DNA of 64,000 nucleotides. It comes from Thalassotalea nanhaiensis. Lineage in GTDB: Bacteria > Pseudomonadota > Gammaproteobacteria > Enterobacterales > Alteromonadaceae. Positions 8,460-17,178 of this stretch are shown one piece after another. The DNA lies in the NCBI RefSeq assembly GCF_031583575.1, contig NZ_CP134146.1:1922001-1986000 (forward strand). Direction: 5' to 3'. The notes beneath the pieces were generated by a model, which made no database searches, had not been told where the DNA came from, and saw only the letters and a list, made by a program, of their open reading frames with translations. How positions within the stretch are numbered: position 1 is the stretch's first letter; every line of letters starts with the position of its first letter. The position numbers were made by a program, and so were the translations under genes.

Positions 8460-10121
8460 ATGAAAAAGCTATTAATAGGTTTGTTTATTGTCATTAGTCT
8501 TGTTCCTTTCGCCCAAGGCGATACACCAGATAAAAAGCTATTTAAAGGGCAAATAGCACCATTACTTTCGGGCATGGGAACACATGACTTTGAAATCTCA
8601 AGTAAAGATAAACGGGCTAATCAATTCTTTAATCAAGCAATCGCACTCACTTATGGCTTTAATCACTTAGAGGCAGGGCGCTCTTATCAGCAAGTTTCTC
8701 TATTAGATCCTAATTCGGCAATAGCCTTTTGGGGACAGGCATTAGTGCTTGGGCCTAATGTTAATGCTGCGATGGAATCTTCAGCAGTAAAGCCTGCCTA
8801 TGAAGCAATAAATAAAGCTAAGAGTCTTAAGAAATTTGCTTCACTTAAGGAGAAACATTTGATTGATGCTCTTGCTCGTCGATATAGCACAGATGAAAGC
8901 CTAATAGACCGAGCAGAGTTAGACCAAGCTTATGCCGAAGCGATGCAAGAACTGGTAAGCATTTACCCAGATGACCCTAATATTAGAACCATGCTTGCTG
9001 AAGCACTCATGGTCATACATTCATGGGATTATTGGTACGGTGATGGCAGGCCGAAAGAGTGGACTCCGAAAATCCTTGACGTATTGGAAGTTGGGCTAAA
9101 AAAACATCCGCGTCACACTGGCTTAATTCATTATTATATTCACGCGGTTGAAGCATCGAAAACGCCAGAACGCGCACTCGATAGCGCCGATATACTCCGT
9201 GACTTAGTGCCAGGTGCAGGTCACTTAGTGCACATGCCATCACATATTTATATTAGAACCGGGCGCTATCAAGATGGGGTAGTCGCGAATGAAAAAGCTA
9301 TTCTTGTCGACAGTGAGTATATTGCACAATGTCATCAGCAAGGAATATATCCTGTCGCCTACGTACCTCATAATCGTCACTTTCTTTGGGCCATGGCTAC
9401 TATGCAAGGCAATAGTAAAAAAGCAATTATGGCTGCAGAACATATGGCTAAACACATTGATCAATCTCTGATGCGAGAAGTTGGTTATGGCACTCTACAG
9501 CATTATTGGGTAACGCCTACGTACGCTTATGTTAGGTTTGGAAAATGGGATGAAATTAAGTCGTTAGTACAACCTAAAACTGACTTACAGTATCCATTAG
9601 GTGTTTGGCATTATGCTCAAGGAATGAGATATGTTGCGACTAAACAGTTATCTAAAGCAGAGGATGAATTAACTAAACTGCGAAAAATAGCGAATAATGA
9701 CACATTAAAAAACATTACCGTTTGGGAAATTAACGATGCATATAACGTGCTTCAAATTGCCTCTTTAGTGCTTGAAGGGGAGATGCAAGGTCAAGCAAAC
9801 AATTATAAAGAAGCAATTACTGTTTTGAATAAAGCTGCAGATTTAGAAGATAAACTCAATTATAACGAACCGTCAGACTGGCATTATCCCGTAAGGCAAT
9901 CACTTGGGGCTATTTTGCTTGCAAGTGGTGATTTTGCAGGGGCCGAACAAGTTTATCTTCAGGACTTACAAACATTTCCAGAAAATGGCTGGTCATTGTA
10001 TGGTTTGTACCAGTCGCTTATAAAGCAAGAAAAGCTTGTCGAGGCTGAGCAAATAAAAGCGCGTTATGAAAAATCTTGGCAATGGGCTGATATATCGTTA
10101 CAAAGCTCAAGAGTTCTTTAA
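8460..10121 (+). CDS. Secreted TPR-repeat protein
   Basis: 553 residues. An N-terminal signal peptide (about residues 1-20, KKLLIGLFIVISLVPFAQG) indicates export to the periplasm. The body consists of TPR-like helical repeats (for example FNQAIALTYGFNHLEAGRSY, AIAFWGQALVLGPN, ILDVLEVGLKKHPRHTGLI) and carries the conserved strings HYYIHAVE, HMPSHIYIRTGRY and PHNRHFLW found in a widespread family of uncharacterised bacterial TPR proteins. No catalytic motif is evident; the conserved histidines might bind metal, which is inference only. It is followed closely by the GFA gene, without an obvious terminator. Confidence 0.8.
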   Translation: MKKLLIGLFIVISLVPFAQGDTPDKKLFKGQIAPLLSGMGTHDFEISSKDKRANQFFNQAIALTYGFNHLEAGRSYQQVSLLDPNSAIAFWGQALVLGPNVNAAMESSAVKPAYEAINKAKSLKKFASLKEKHLIDALARRYSTDESLIDRAELDQAYAEAMQELVSIYPDDPNIRTMLAEALMVIHSWDYWYGDGRPKEWTPKILDVLEVGLKKHPRHTGLIHYYIHAVEASKTPERALDSADILRDLVPGAGHLVHMPSHIYIRTGRYQDGVVANEKAILVDSEYIAQCHQQGIYPVAYVPHNRHFLWAMATMQGNSKKAIMAAEHMAKHIDQSLMREVGYGTLQHYWVTPTYAYVRFGKWDEIKSLVQPKTDLQYPLGVWHYAQGMRYVATKQLSKAEDELTKLRKIANNDTLKNITVWEINDAYNVLQIASLVLEGEMQGQANNYKEAITVLNKAADLEDKLNYNEPSDWHYPVRQSLGAILLASGDFAGAEQVYLQDLQTFPENGWSLYGLYQSLIKQEKLVEAEQIKARYEKSWQWADISLQSSRVL

Positions 10122-10188
10122 ACTTTCCAATAACCGTTAATGCATCATGGTATTTATCCTTGAAGCATTTCTGAATGAGGTATATCAA

Positions 10189-10620
10189 ATGACAAGTAAA
10201 GGCAGCTGTTTATGCGGGAGCATAACCTTTTCGGTAAGTAAGTTTGAACCTATGGTAGGGAACTGTCATTGCCGCATGTGTCGAAAATTTCATGGCGCTG
10301 CTTTTTCAACGTTTGCTGATGTTAAATATGAAAATTTTAAATGGCTTAGCGGTGAGTCATTTTTGCAAAGCTATAGGGCAAGTAACAACACGGTTCGTCA
10401 ATTTTGTAAACAGTGCGGTTCAAGCTTAACGTTTAGATCATCAAACAGCGATTTGCATAGTACCATTGAAATTGCGTTAGCAACGCTAGATGACGAAGTG
10501 AAAATTAGTCCTGATGCACATATATTCGTCGAATCAAAAGTCGGTTGGTACAGCCCGAATGATGATTTACCGTGCTTTCGTCAATATAGGGACTCTGAAA
10601 TAATATCGCCAAATGATTGA
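10189..10620 (+). CDS. GFA family (glutathione-dependent formaldehyde-activating-like) zinc protein
   Basis: 143 residues from the ATG at 10189, which has GAGG 8 bp upstream; an in-frame upstream ATG at 10147 lacks one and adds an atypical extension. Zinc-binding cysteines are visible as CLCG, CHCRMC and CKQCGSSL. The GFA/Mss4-like fold (GSITFSVS near the start, HIFVESKVGWY near the end) is clear. Most family members are not shown to act on formaldehyde, so the substrate is unknown. Confidence 0.85.
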   Translation: MTSKGSCLCGSITFSVSKFEPMVGNCHCRMCRKFHGAAFSTFADVKYENFKWLSGESFLQSYRASNNTVRQFCKQCGSSLTFRSSNSDLHSTIEIALATLDDEVKISPDAHIFVESKVGWYSPNDDLPCFRQYRDSEIISPND

Positions 10621-10707
10621 TTTTGGCTGATTTATTTTTGTGCAAAATTGATAATTGCCCAATTTAACCTATAAATAGAATATCACGGTTAATACAAGGT
10701 AAATGTT

Positions 10708-11169
10708 ATGCCAGTAAAAGCTATTCCCGATGGATATCATTCAATAACACCATACTTAATAGTCAAAGATGGTAATGCAGCGGTTAAGTTTTACCAAAAT
10801 GCCTTTTCTGCAGAGATAATTTTAGTCCTCAATACGCCTGATGGTGGCATTGCGCACGCCGAAATTAAAATTGGTGACTCTCATATCATGCTTGCAGAAG
10901 AATATATGGATATGGGATTTGTTAGCCCGGAAACCCTAGGCGGAGCCGGTGTAAGTTTAATGCTCTATTTGGAAAACGTAGACCAGTCTTTTACAAAGGC
11001 AATTAACGCTGGAGGTATTGAGTTAAAACCCGTATCCGATCAATTTTATGGCGACAGAGCAGGTACGCTAAAAGATCCATTCGGTCATATTTGGACGCTA
11101 GGAACACATAAAGAGGACTTATCTGAAGATGAAATAAAGCAGAGGATGATGGCTGAATTTTCAGAGTAA
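10708..11169 (+). CDS. VOC family (glyoxalase-like, PhnB-type) protein
   Basis: 153 residues with paired beta-alpha-beta-beta-beta modules: ITPYLIVKDGNAAVKFYQNAF at the start, HAEIKIGDSHIMLAEE in the middle and GDRAGTLKDPFGHIWTLGTH near the end. Metal-ligand candidates are the His in HAEI, the Glu in MLAEE and the His of FGHIW. Substrate unknown. It is the first of a run of small genes (VOC, membrane protein, VOC) separated by 51 and 9 bp, probably co-transcribed. Confidence 0.85.
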   Translation: MPVKAIPDGYHSITPYLIVKDGNAAVKFYQNAFSAEIILVLNTPDGGIAHAEIKIGDSHIMLAEEYMDMGFVSPETLGGAGVSLMLYLENVDQSFTKAINAGGIELKPVSDQFYGDRAGTLKDPFGHIWTLGTHKEDLSEDEIKQRMMAEFSE

Positions 11170-11220
11170 CCTCAAAATACTAAACAACAAAAATTAAATT
11201 TAACAAGAACAGGAGGGCTA

Positions 11221-11643
11221 ATGGATATCATTAGAAATATACTGGCGGTGTTTGTTGGTTTGGGAATAGGCAGCGCTGTAAACATGGCTATAGTAATCTA
11301 TGGTCCTGGACTAATTCCACCACCAGCAGGAGTGGATGTTAGTAATGCCGAGTCGATTCGGGACTCCATTCACCTATTTGAAGCCAAGCACTTTGTAACG
11401 CCATTTGTGGCGCATGCGGCGGGTACACTTGTTGGAGCTGCCGTTGCGTTTGTTATTGCTGCAAAGCGCCAAGTCATTATCGCTTATATTATTGGCGCGG
11501 TATTCTTAGCCGGTGGCATAACTGCTTCTTTTATGATCCCAGCACCCGTGTGGTTTATTGTCGTTGATTTAGTATTTGCCTATATTCCTATGGCCTGGAT
11601 TGGCGCAAAGTTAGGTAATAAAATCAGCAAAGCTAAAACCTAA
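11221..11643 (+). CDS. Small integral membrane protein, four predicted helices
   Basis: 140 residues. Hydrophobic segments lie at about 5-28, 60-82, 86-106 and 109-130. A strong AGGAGG ribosome site precedes the ATG. No catalytic motif is visible and I do not recognise a characterised family. It sits between two VOC genes in a likely operon. The acidic loop after the first helix (VDVSNAESIRDSIHLFEAKH) probably faces the periplasm, which is a topology guess. Confidence 0.7.
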   Translation: MDIIRNILAVFVGLGIGSAVNMAIVIYGPGLIPPPAGVDVSNAESIRDSIHLFEAKHFVTPFVAHAAGTLVGAAVAFVIAAKRQVIIAYIIGAVFLAGGITASFMIPAPVWFIVVDLVFAYIPMAWIGAKLGNKISKAKT

Positions 11644-11652
11644 GGCTCCGTA

Positions 11653-12030
11653 GTGGACATTTATTTAAATCATACCATTGTGTATTGTCATGACATGTTT
11701 GCTTCAGCAAAGTTTTATGAGAAAATCTTTGGTTTTAAATTTATCAAGGTATGGGAAAACTTTGCCGTTGTAACCGTAAACAAAACCCTAAGTTTAGATT
11801 TTAGAGATAAAGAATGTTTCACTGCCCAACATTATGCCTTTAAAGTCTCTGATTCTCAGTTTGATCAAATATTAGCTCGAATACAGCACAATAACATTGC
11901 TTATGGCCCAGGCCCTGAAAACACTTATGAAAATGAAATTAATCATCATTACGGTGGCAGAGGTCTCTATTTTAAAGATCCAAATCAGCATTTACTCGAA
12001 ATAATTACTGCTGACTATATTCTCGATTAA
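11653..12030 (+). CDS. VOC family (glyoxalase/dioxygenase-like) protein
   Basis: 125 residues starting with GTG (AAGG about 8 bp upstream). The VOC pattern is clear: LNHTIVYCHDMFASAKFYEKIFGF at the N-terminus, AQHYAFKVSD in the middle and GRGLYFKDPNQHLLEIIT at the end. The likely metal ligands are the first His (LNHT), the His of AQHYAF and the Glu of LLEI. Substrate unknown. It begins 9 bp after the membrane protein gene. Confidence 0.8.
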   Translation: MDIYLNHTIVYCHDMFASAKFYEKIFGFKFIKVWENFAVVTVNKTLSLDFRDKECFTAQHYAFKVSDSQFDQILARIQHNNIAYGPGPENTYENEINHHYGGRGLYFKDPNQHLLEIITADYILD

Positions 12031-12133
12031 GCATTAGACACTCGTCATTTTTTACTTTTGATTGAAGTACACAGTGATAATTAAGTTTGTATGAGTTTAT
12101 TTTTTAATTGCTCTACAAGATAGCGGTAACTGT

Positions 12134-12142
12134 TGCTATAAT
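12134..12142 (+). promoter_or_regulatory. Putative extended -10 promoter of glnS
   Basis: TGCTATAAT, a perfect extended -10 element, lies 50 bp before the glnS start codon. No good -35 hexamer is visible, which extended -10 promoters tolerate. Confidence 0.5.
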
Positions 12143-12191
12143 CCAAGGTTCATAAATTTCATATTAGCTTTAATTTTCAGAGGTTCACTAG

Positions 12192-13859
12192 ATGTCGGAA
12201 GTTGAAAACCGTCCTAGCAATTTTATTCGTAATATCATTGATACAGATTTAGCCAGCGGTAAGCACAGTTCAGTACAAACTCGTTTCCCACCAGAGCCCA
12301 ATGGTTACTTACACATTGGTCACGCAAAATCTATTTGTCTTAACTTTGGTATCGCACAAGATTATCAGGGGTTATGTAACTTACGTTTTGATGATACCAA
12401 CCCTGAAAAAGAAGACATCGATTACGTTAATTCGATTCAAGCTGATGTTAAATGGCTAGGTTTTGAATGGGCTGGCGATGTACGCTATTCGTCAAATTAT
12501 TTCGATCAGCTATATGCTTATGCGGTTGAGTTGATAGAGAAGGGCTTAGCATTCGTATGTTTCTTAACGCCTGATGAAGTACGAGAGTATCGTGGTCCAC
12601 TAAATGCACCAGGTAAGCATAGCCCATATCGAGATACTTCTGTTGAAGAAAACTTAGCGTTATTTGAAAAAATGAAAAATGGTGAGTTTAAAGAAGGTGA
12701 ATGTTCTTTAAGAGCAAAAATAGATATGGCTTCAAGCTTTATTTGTATGCGTGACCCTGTACTTTACCGTGTTAAGTTTGCCCATCATCATCAAACAGGT
12801 GATAAATGGTGCATCTACCCAATGTATGATTTTACTCATTGTATTTCTGATGCTATTGAAGGCGTTACTCATTCAATTTGTACATTAGAGTTTCAAGACA
12901 ACCGTCGTTTATATGACTGGGTAATAGAAAATATTTCAATAGAAACAGAACCTCATCAATATGAGTTTTCTCGTTTGAATTTAGAATATACGGTAATGAG
13001 TAAACGTAAGTTAAATCAACTGGTAACTGAAAATTTAGTTAACGGTTGGGATGATCCTCGTATGCCAACAATTGCTGCTTACCGTCGTCGCGGTTATACC
13101 CCAGCGTCTATGCGTGAATTTGCTAAACGAATTGGCGTTACCAAAATGGAAAACACTGTTGAAATCAGCGTTTTGGAAGCATGTATTCGTGAAGATTTAA
13201 ATGATAATGCTCCCCGTGCCATGGCTGTTTTAGATCCAATTAAACTGGTTATAGAAAACTACCCAGAAGGACAAGTAGAGGAGCTTACTGTTAAGAATCA
13301 CCCAAGTGATGAAGAGCAGGGTACTCGAATTGTACCATTTGAGCGTGAGCTTTATATTGAAGCGGAAGATTTTCGTGAAGAAGCAAATAAAAAATACAAA
13401 CGCTTGGTGTTAGACAAAGCCGTACGTTTACGTGGTGCTTATGTTATTAAAGCTGTTCGTTGTGATAAAGACGAAGCAGGCAATGTTACTACTGTTTACT
13501 GTACTTATGATACAGAGACATTAGGTAAAAACCCTACTGATGGCACTAAACCAAAAGGTGTTATTCACTGGGTTTCAGCGAATAAATCTGTTGATGCAGA
13601 AGTACGTTTATATGATCGTTTATTTACTGTACCAAACCCAGGAGCAGAGGAAGACTTTCATTCAGTAATGAACCCTGAATCATTAGTTACCATAACCAAT
13701 GCCAAGGTTGAACCGTCACTTGTTAATGCTAAACCAGAACAAGCGTTTCAATTTGAGCGTCAAGGCTATTTTTGTTTAGACAATAAAGACGGCTCTGCTG
13801 AGCACTTAGTGTTTAACCGCACGGTTGGATTACGAGATACGTGGGCGAGTAAAGCGTAA
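12192..13859 (+). CDS. glnS: Glutamine--tRNA ligase
   Basis: 555 residues, matching the ~554 of E. coli GlnS. Charges tRNA-Gln with glutamine. Class I synthetase signatures: [15 protein letters not shown] (HIGH at 41-44) and the KMSKS-like VMSKR at 268-272. The C-terminal anticodon-binding beta-barrels follow ([10 protein letters not shown]-like region near residue 395, [21 protein letters not shown]-like region). An AGAGG ribosome site precedes the ATG. Convergent with fur across a shared terminator. Confidence 0.98.
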   Translation: MSEVENRPSNFIRNIIDTDLASGKHSSVQTRFPPEPNGYLHIGHAKSICLNFGIAQDYQGLCNLRFDDTNPEKEDIDYVNSIQADVKWLGFEWAGDVRYSSNYFDQLYAYAVELIEKGLAFVCFLTPDEVREYRGPLNAPGKHSPYRDTSVEENLALFEKMKNGEFKEGECSLRAKIDMASSFICMRDPVLYRVKFAHHHQTGDKWCIYPMYDFTHCISDAIEGVTHSICTLEFQDNRRLYDWVIENISIETEPHQYEFSRLNLEYTVMSKRKLNQLVTENLVNGWDDPRMPTIAAYRRRGYTPASMREFAKRIGVTKMENTVEISVLEACIREDLNDNAPRAMAVLDPIKLVIENYPEGQVEELTVKNHPSDEEQGTRIVPFERELYIEAEDFREEANKKYKRLVLDKAVRLRGAYVIKAVRCDKDEAGNVTTVYCTYDTETLGKNPTDGTKPKGVIHWVSANKSVDAEVRLYDRLFTVPNPGAEEDFHSVMNPESLVTITNAKVEPSLVNAKPEQAFQFERQGYFCLDNKDGSAEHLVFNRTVGLRDTWASKA

Positions 13860-13888
13860 TTTAATATTATTACTCTCTGCTGAATACT

Positions 13889-13916
13889 AAAAAAGCCTGC
13901 ATTTGCAGGCTTTTTT
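13889..13916. terminator. Bidirectional terminator between glnS and fur
   Basis: AAAAAGCCTGC-ATTT-GCAGGCTTTTTT, symmetrical with A- and T-runs on both sides, so it can serve glnS (+) and fur (-). Confidence 0.9.
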
Positions 13917-13924
13917 AATTCTGT

Positions 13925-13946
13925 TACTTGATGGACGAAGGAATGC
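13925..13946 (+). repeat. Short copy of a dispersed intergenic repeat
   Basis: ACTTGATGGACGAAGGAATG followed by CC. It matches the first half of the elements at 14567-14622 (minus strand) and 24848-24904. It lies just after a terminator, as the others do. Confidence 0.6.
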
Positions 13947-13960
13947 CGATCTAACAGCGA

Positions 13961-14404
13961 TTAAGAATGATCTATTCGGTATTGCTCACAGGCAACTTCA
14001 TCTTCACATTCGCCATATAAATATAAGCTGTGATTAGTCAGTTTAATTTTATTGTCTTTAGCGATATCTAATTGGCGTTGTTCTATTACGTCATCTTCAA
14101 ATTCAACAACTTTGCCGCAATTTAAGCAAACAAGGTGATCGTGGTGTGCTTTTTGGGTTAATTCAAAAACTGATTTACCACCTTCAAAGTGATGACGAGT
14201 AACGATCCCTGCATCATCAAACTGGTTTAAAACTCTATACACCGTTGCTAAACCAATTTCTTCATTGTGATCTAATAGAATTTTATAAACATCTTCAGCA
14301 CTAATATGTTGATTATCTGGCTGTTGCAGGATATCTAAAATTTTAACTCGGGGCAGGGTTACCTTTAGGCCAGCTCTTTTTAATTCTTCATTTTGCTCAG
14401 GCAT
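13961..14404 (-). CDS. fur: Ferric uptake regulator
   Basis: 147 residues, one fewer than E. coli Fur. Iron-responsive transcriptional repressor. Winged-helix DNA-binding half (LKVTLPRVKILDIL ... ATVYRVLNQFDDAGIV), then the metal site HHDH (87-90) with C93-x2-C96 and a second Cys pair C133/C139 near the C-terminus. fldA lies upstream in the same orientation, as in E. coli. Start ATG preceded by a modest ribosome site. The region upstream contains a Fur-box-like AT-rich palindrome (see 14470-14494), suggesting autoregulation, unproven. Confidence 0.97.
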   Translation of the reverse strand: MPEQNEELKRAGLKVTLPRVKILDILQQPDNQHISAEDVYKILLDHNEEIGLATVYRVLNQFDDAGIVTRHHFEGGKSVFELTQKAHHDHLVCLNCGKVVEFEDDVIEQRQLDIAKDNKIKLTNHSLYLYGECEDEVACEQYRIDHS

Positions 14405-14469
14405 TTATACGTGCTTCTCTATAAATAAGTTATACAAATTATAGGGACTAACTTAAGAGGATAAAAGAG

Positions 14470-14494
14470 CTAATTGATAATTATTTGCAATTAG
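14470..14494. promoter_or_regulatory. Palindrome upstream of fur, possible Fur box
   Basis: CTAATTG and CAATTAG form a 7 bp inverted repeat around an AT-rich centre that contains GATAATTATTTGCAATTA. It resembles the Fur consensus GATAATGATAATCATTATC at only about 60 percent of positions. It lies 66-90 bp upstream of the fur start. Confidence 0.3.
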
Positions 14495-14566
14495 GTAATT
14501 AAATTACTCAATAAGAATAATTTAACGATCATAATGTGGATGAATAATTGGTTATATCGATGAAGT

Positions 14567-14622
14567 ACAAATTTAAAGCCATCCTTGGCAATTTGCATTC
14601 CTTCGTCCATGAAGTAAAAAAG
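14567..14622 (-). repeat. Dispersed intergenic repeat element
   Basis: Read on the minus strand, it gives ACTTCATGGACGAAGGAATG, then CAAATTGCCAAGGATGGC, then TTTAAATTTGTA. The same order of words, with few changes, occurs on the plus strand at 24848-24904. Both copies begin in the T-run of a terminator. Family function unknown. Confidence 0.7.
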
Positions 14623-14642
14623 CTCTGCAATGCAGAGCTTTA
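14615..14642 (-). terminator. Terminator after fldA
   Basis: On the minus strand AAAGCTCTGCA-TTGCAGAGCTTTTTT, about 23 bp after the fldA stop. Confidence 0.85.
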
Positions 14643-14664
14643 ATAGGAAAATATAAACGCTTAA

Positions 14665-15192
14665 TTAATCGAGTAATTCAGCTAAGCACATTTCATCGTT
14701 TAACTGTTCAATCCATGCATCAACACGCTGTTCGGTTAACTCAGGCTGACGGTCTTCATCTAAGGCTAAACCAATAAAGTTGCTATCATCAACAAGTGCT
14801 TTAGACGCTTCAAATTCATAACCGTCAGTTGACCATTGGCCTACAATAATTGCGCCTTTCGCTTCACAAATATCACGAAGTGGGCACATTGCATCGACAA
14901 AATATTCTGCATAATCTTCTTGGTCACCAAGACCAAAGATAGCAACAAGCTTGTCGTTGAAATCAATTTCTTCTAATTCAGGTAAGAAATCATCCCAATC
15001 ACATTGGTTTTCACCGTAGTACCAAGTAGGAATACCTAAAATAAGTAGATCAAATTCGGCGATATCTTCTTTTGTGCTTTTTGCGATATCTTTAACATCA
15101 ACGTTCTTTTTACCCAGTTTTTTCTGGATCATTTTGGCGACAGCTTCAGTGTTACCAGTGTCACTACCAAAAAAAAGTCCGACAGTTGCCAT
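14665..15192 (-). CDS. fldA: Flavodoxin, long-chain
   Basis: 175 residues, the E. coli FldA size class. FMN-binding low-potential electron carrier in the cytoplasm. Phosphate loop GSDTGNTEAVA at 9-19, aromatic FMN-flanking segments TWYYGENQCDWDDF and GLGDQEDYAEYFVDAM, and the long-chain insertion after residue ~120. The gene order fldA upstream of fur, with ybfE before fldA, is conserved with E. coli. A terminator follows, so fur is transcribed separately. Confidence 0.97.
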   Translation of the reverse strand: MATVGLFFGSDTGNTEAVAKMIQKKLGKKNVDVKDIAKSTKEDIAEFDLLILGIPTWYYGENQCDWDDFLPELEEIDFNDKLVAIFGLGDQEDYAEYFVDAMCPLRDICEAKGAIIVGQWSTDGYEFEASKALVDDSNFIGLALDEDRQPELTEQRVDAWIEQLNDEMCLAELLD

Positions 15193-15254
15193 GTTTGTAA
15201 ACCCTTAAATTCTAAAAATTACTGTTACTAACTGAATGTTTTAATTCAATTAAT

Positions 15255-15530
15255 TTAATCTTTTGCTAAAGCTTCAATGATTAGTGACTCGATAAGTTCA
15301 CTACGGCTTACGCCTTTATCTTTAGCTAATGTATCTAACTGAGCAAAGACTTCATGATGTAGTTTAAATTCTACTCGTTTTAAGCCTTTACTTTTGTCTC
15401 GTTTAACTTGATTTCGCTTGTTGATTTTAACCTGCACTTCCCTGGAATATGGGTTGGTCTTTGGTCGACCAGGGCGTTTTTCATCAACAAATAAATCGAT
15501 TGTTGTTAAATCTGCTACTTCTTTTGCCAT
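15255..15530 (-). CDS. ybfE: LexA-regulated family protein YbfE (ribbon-helix-helix)
   Basis: 91 residues. Begins MAKEVADLTTIDLFVDEKRPGRPKTNPYSREVQ, closely resembling E. coli YbfE, followed by a Lys/Arg-rich stretch (KINKRNQVKRDKSKGLKR) and a C-terminal helix pair (FAQLDTLAKDKGVSRSELIESLIIEAL) typical of ribbon-helix-helix DNA-binding folds. In E. coli the gene is LexA-controlled. Here it follows the DUF2788 gene by 4 bp, and I found no LexA box immediately upstream, so SOS control is not evident. Exact role unknown. Confidence 0.9.
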   Translation of the reverse strand: MAKEVADLTTIDLFVDEKRPGRPKTNPYSREVQVKINKRNQVKRDKSKGLKRVEFKLHHEVFAQLDTLAKDKGVSRSELIESLIIEALAKD

Positions 15531-15534
15531 AATT

Positions 15535-15756
15535 TTAGCCTATTCCGTTACTTTCCCAAATGATCTGGATCACTCCTTTGGCAATGAACCCCGCACACCC
15601 TAAAAATAAAACCAAATATACAACCATCTTGCCTTTTTTGGGCACATCGTTTTTTTTCATTACATCATGAATTGACATGCCGATGAAAAAAAATATCGCG
15701 ACAAAAAATAAATTTAAACCAATTGTTTCTATAAGTTCTAAATGTTCGGAAAGCAT
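15535..15756 (-). CDS. DUF2788 family small membrane protein
   Basis: 73 residues from the ATG at 15756 (MLSEHLELIETIGLNLFFVAIF). The frame extends 18 codons further upstream, but that extension is polar, repeat-derived and unlike the family. Two hydrophobic helices at about 12-32 and 46-66, with the conserved middle HDVMKKNDVPKKGK. Typical DUF2788, found next to ybfE/fldA in this group. It ends 4 bp before ybfE, so the two are probably one operon. Function unknown; inner membrane. Confidence 0.85.
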   Translation of the reverse strand: MLSEHLELIETIGLNLFFVAIFFFIGMSIHDVMKKNDVPKKGKMVVYLVLFLGCAGFIAKGVIQIIWESNGIG

Positions 15757-16184
15757 TCGATACCCGTTACCGTTCAAGATGCGGGTTTCAGAGTGCTTAA
15801 GCGATTTCAATACAAGGCGCAGTTATGTAGTAATGGTTATTCTCGGCAACTGCTCCTGCGTTGCTCTAATAAAATACATCCATGTACCAACCATACTAAT
15901 AGCTGCAACGAAGTAGTGGGATTGCTCAAGCGCTTCTTCGATGGGTTTAAAAACAATTTATGCTGCGTTATTAATTTTAACAATGGAACAACCATTCTTT
16001 AAATTTAATGCCTTGCCTATATTGCTTTTAACGCCCACTGAAATCCCGCACTATGAATAGTGACGGGTATAGACCCTAAAATTTAAGGGCGCACTATAGC
16101 ATAAACACTAAAGAGTATGCACCAAAAAAACATGGTTTTTATGCTTGATTAATAACATCAATTTGGAAAATTAATACCAATATA
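15757..16184. other. 428 bp intergenic region with probable repeat-derived sequence
   Basis: No credible gene. Short frames of 79-91 codons cross it on both strands but lack ribosome sites and recognisable content. The segment 15810-15925 (GCGCAGTTATGTAGTAATGG, then AACTGCTCCTGCGTTGC) has the look of an intergenic repeat common in marine gammaproteobacteria; this is a recollection, not a search. At 16046-16070 there is a nested inverted repeat CCCG-CACTAT-GA-ATAGTG-ACGGG. Confidence 0.45.
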
Positions 16185-16985
16185 TTATGCGCTTAGAAAA
16201 TCATTCACAATTTTGTTAAATGCAACGGTTTTCTCGGCGTGTAACCAGTGACCCGCACCTTGAATGATTTTAGCTTTTGCCAATGGGAACAATGTTGATA
16301 TTACTGCTTGGTGTTCACTGGTAATGTAGTTTGAATTTCCGCCTTTTATAAATAATGTTGGGCCATTAAATTGACGCCTAAGTTCAAACCCTTGGGCTAT
16401 TGAATTATAGTCATTAGCGACATTTTCGATATTCGCACGCCAAGTAAATCCAGATTCGGTTTTTATTAAGTTTTTCAATAAAAACTGTCTAACTCCCGGT
16501 TCATTAACATATTTTGCTAACTGCTTATCTGCATCTTGTCTATTGTTTATCTCTTTTGTGTTGATGCTTAATAACCCTGCGATAATCTCATTATGATGAG
16601 GAGGGTATTCAACGGGGGCAATATCGGCAACGATTAGTTTTTTTATTCTTTCTGGCTTAGATAGGGCACATTGCATTGCTATCTTACCGCCCATGGAGTG
16701 CCCTAAAATATCACAGCTATTTATATTTAAATGATCAAGCAGTGCAAATATATCATCACTCATTTCTTCATAATTCATCGACTTATGGTGAAATGAACTT
16801 CCATGATTGCGAACATCAACACTGATCACTTTAAAGTGGTCGGCCAAGGTTTTAGCAACCATATTCAAATTTTCAAGACTACCAAACAGACCGTGTATTA
16901 ATACTAATGGTTCACCTTCGCCCCTGATGACATGATTAAGAAACGGTAGGTGTTGTGATGTTATGGTCGAATTATTTGTACTCAT
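16185..16985 (-). CDS. ybfF: Alpha/beta hydrolase, YbfF-type esterase
   Basis: 266 residues. Alpha/beta hydrolase fold: oxyanion HGLFGS (31-36), nucleophile S97 in GHSMGG, and the catalytic His at 246 in GAGHWLHAEK. The position divergent from seqA and next to the ybfE-fldA-fur group matches E. coli ybfF. E. coli YbfF hydrolyses short acyl esters and acyl-CoA in vitro; the physiological substrate is not settled. Cytoplasmic, with no signal peptide. Confidence 0.92.
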   Translation of the reverse strand: MSTNNSTITSQHLPFLNHVIRGEGEPLVLIHGLFGSLENLNMVAKTLADHFKVISVDVRNHGSSFHHKSMNYEEMSDDIFALLDHLNINSCDILGHSMGGKIAMQCALSKPERIKKLIVADIAPVEYPPHHNEIIAGLLSINTKEINNRQDADKQLAKYVNEPGVRQFLLKNLIKTESGFTWRANIENVANDYNSIAQGFELRRQFNGPTLFIKGGNSNYITSEHQAVISTLFPLAKAKIIQGAGHWLHAEKTVAFNKIVNDFLSA

Positions 16986-17178
16986 GACTAATGGCTGTTC
17001 GCTTAAATAAACTTATTTACACTATTTTAATTGGCTAATGTGCTTTTCATCAATATATTTTGTTTTTAATTACTTAAATCAGGCTAAAAAAAATATAAAA
17101 CAGGCATAAACAGGGTAGAGAGTTATCGATAACATCAGTATACTTTAGCTTTCTAAAAATAAGATCATTGGAAAGTAA

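Noticed and set aside
14405-14664. A small gene between fur and fldA
   Set aside because: No frame with a start, a ribosome site and credible composition; the gap is explained by the fur promoter, the dispersed repeat and the fldA terminator.
15531-15560. LexA box for ybfE
   Set aside because: No CTGT-N8-ACAG element was seen before ybfE, which follows the DUF2788 gene by only 4 bp.
15677-16002. Plus-strand frames of 79-86 codons antisense to DUF2788
   Set aside because: No ribosome site, no recognisable domain, and they run through repeat-like sequence.
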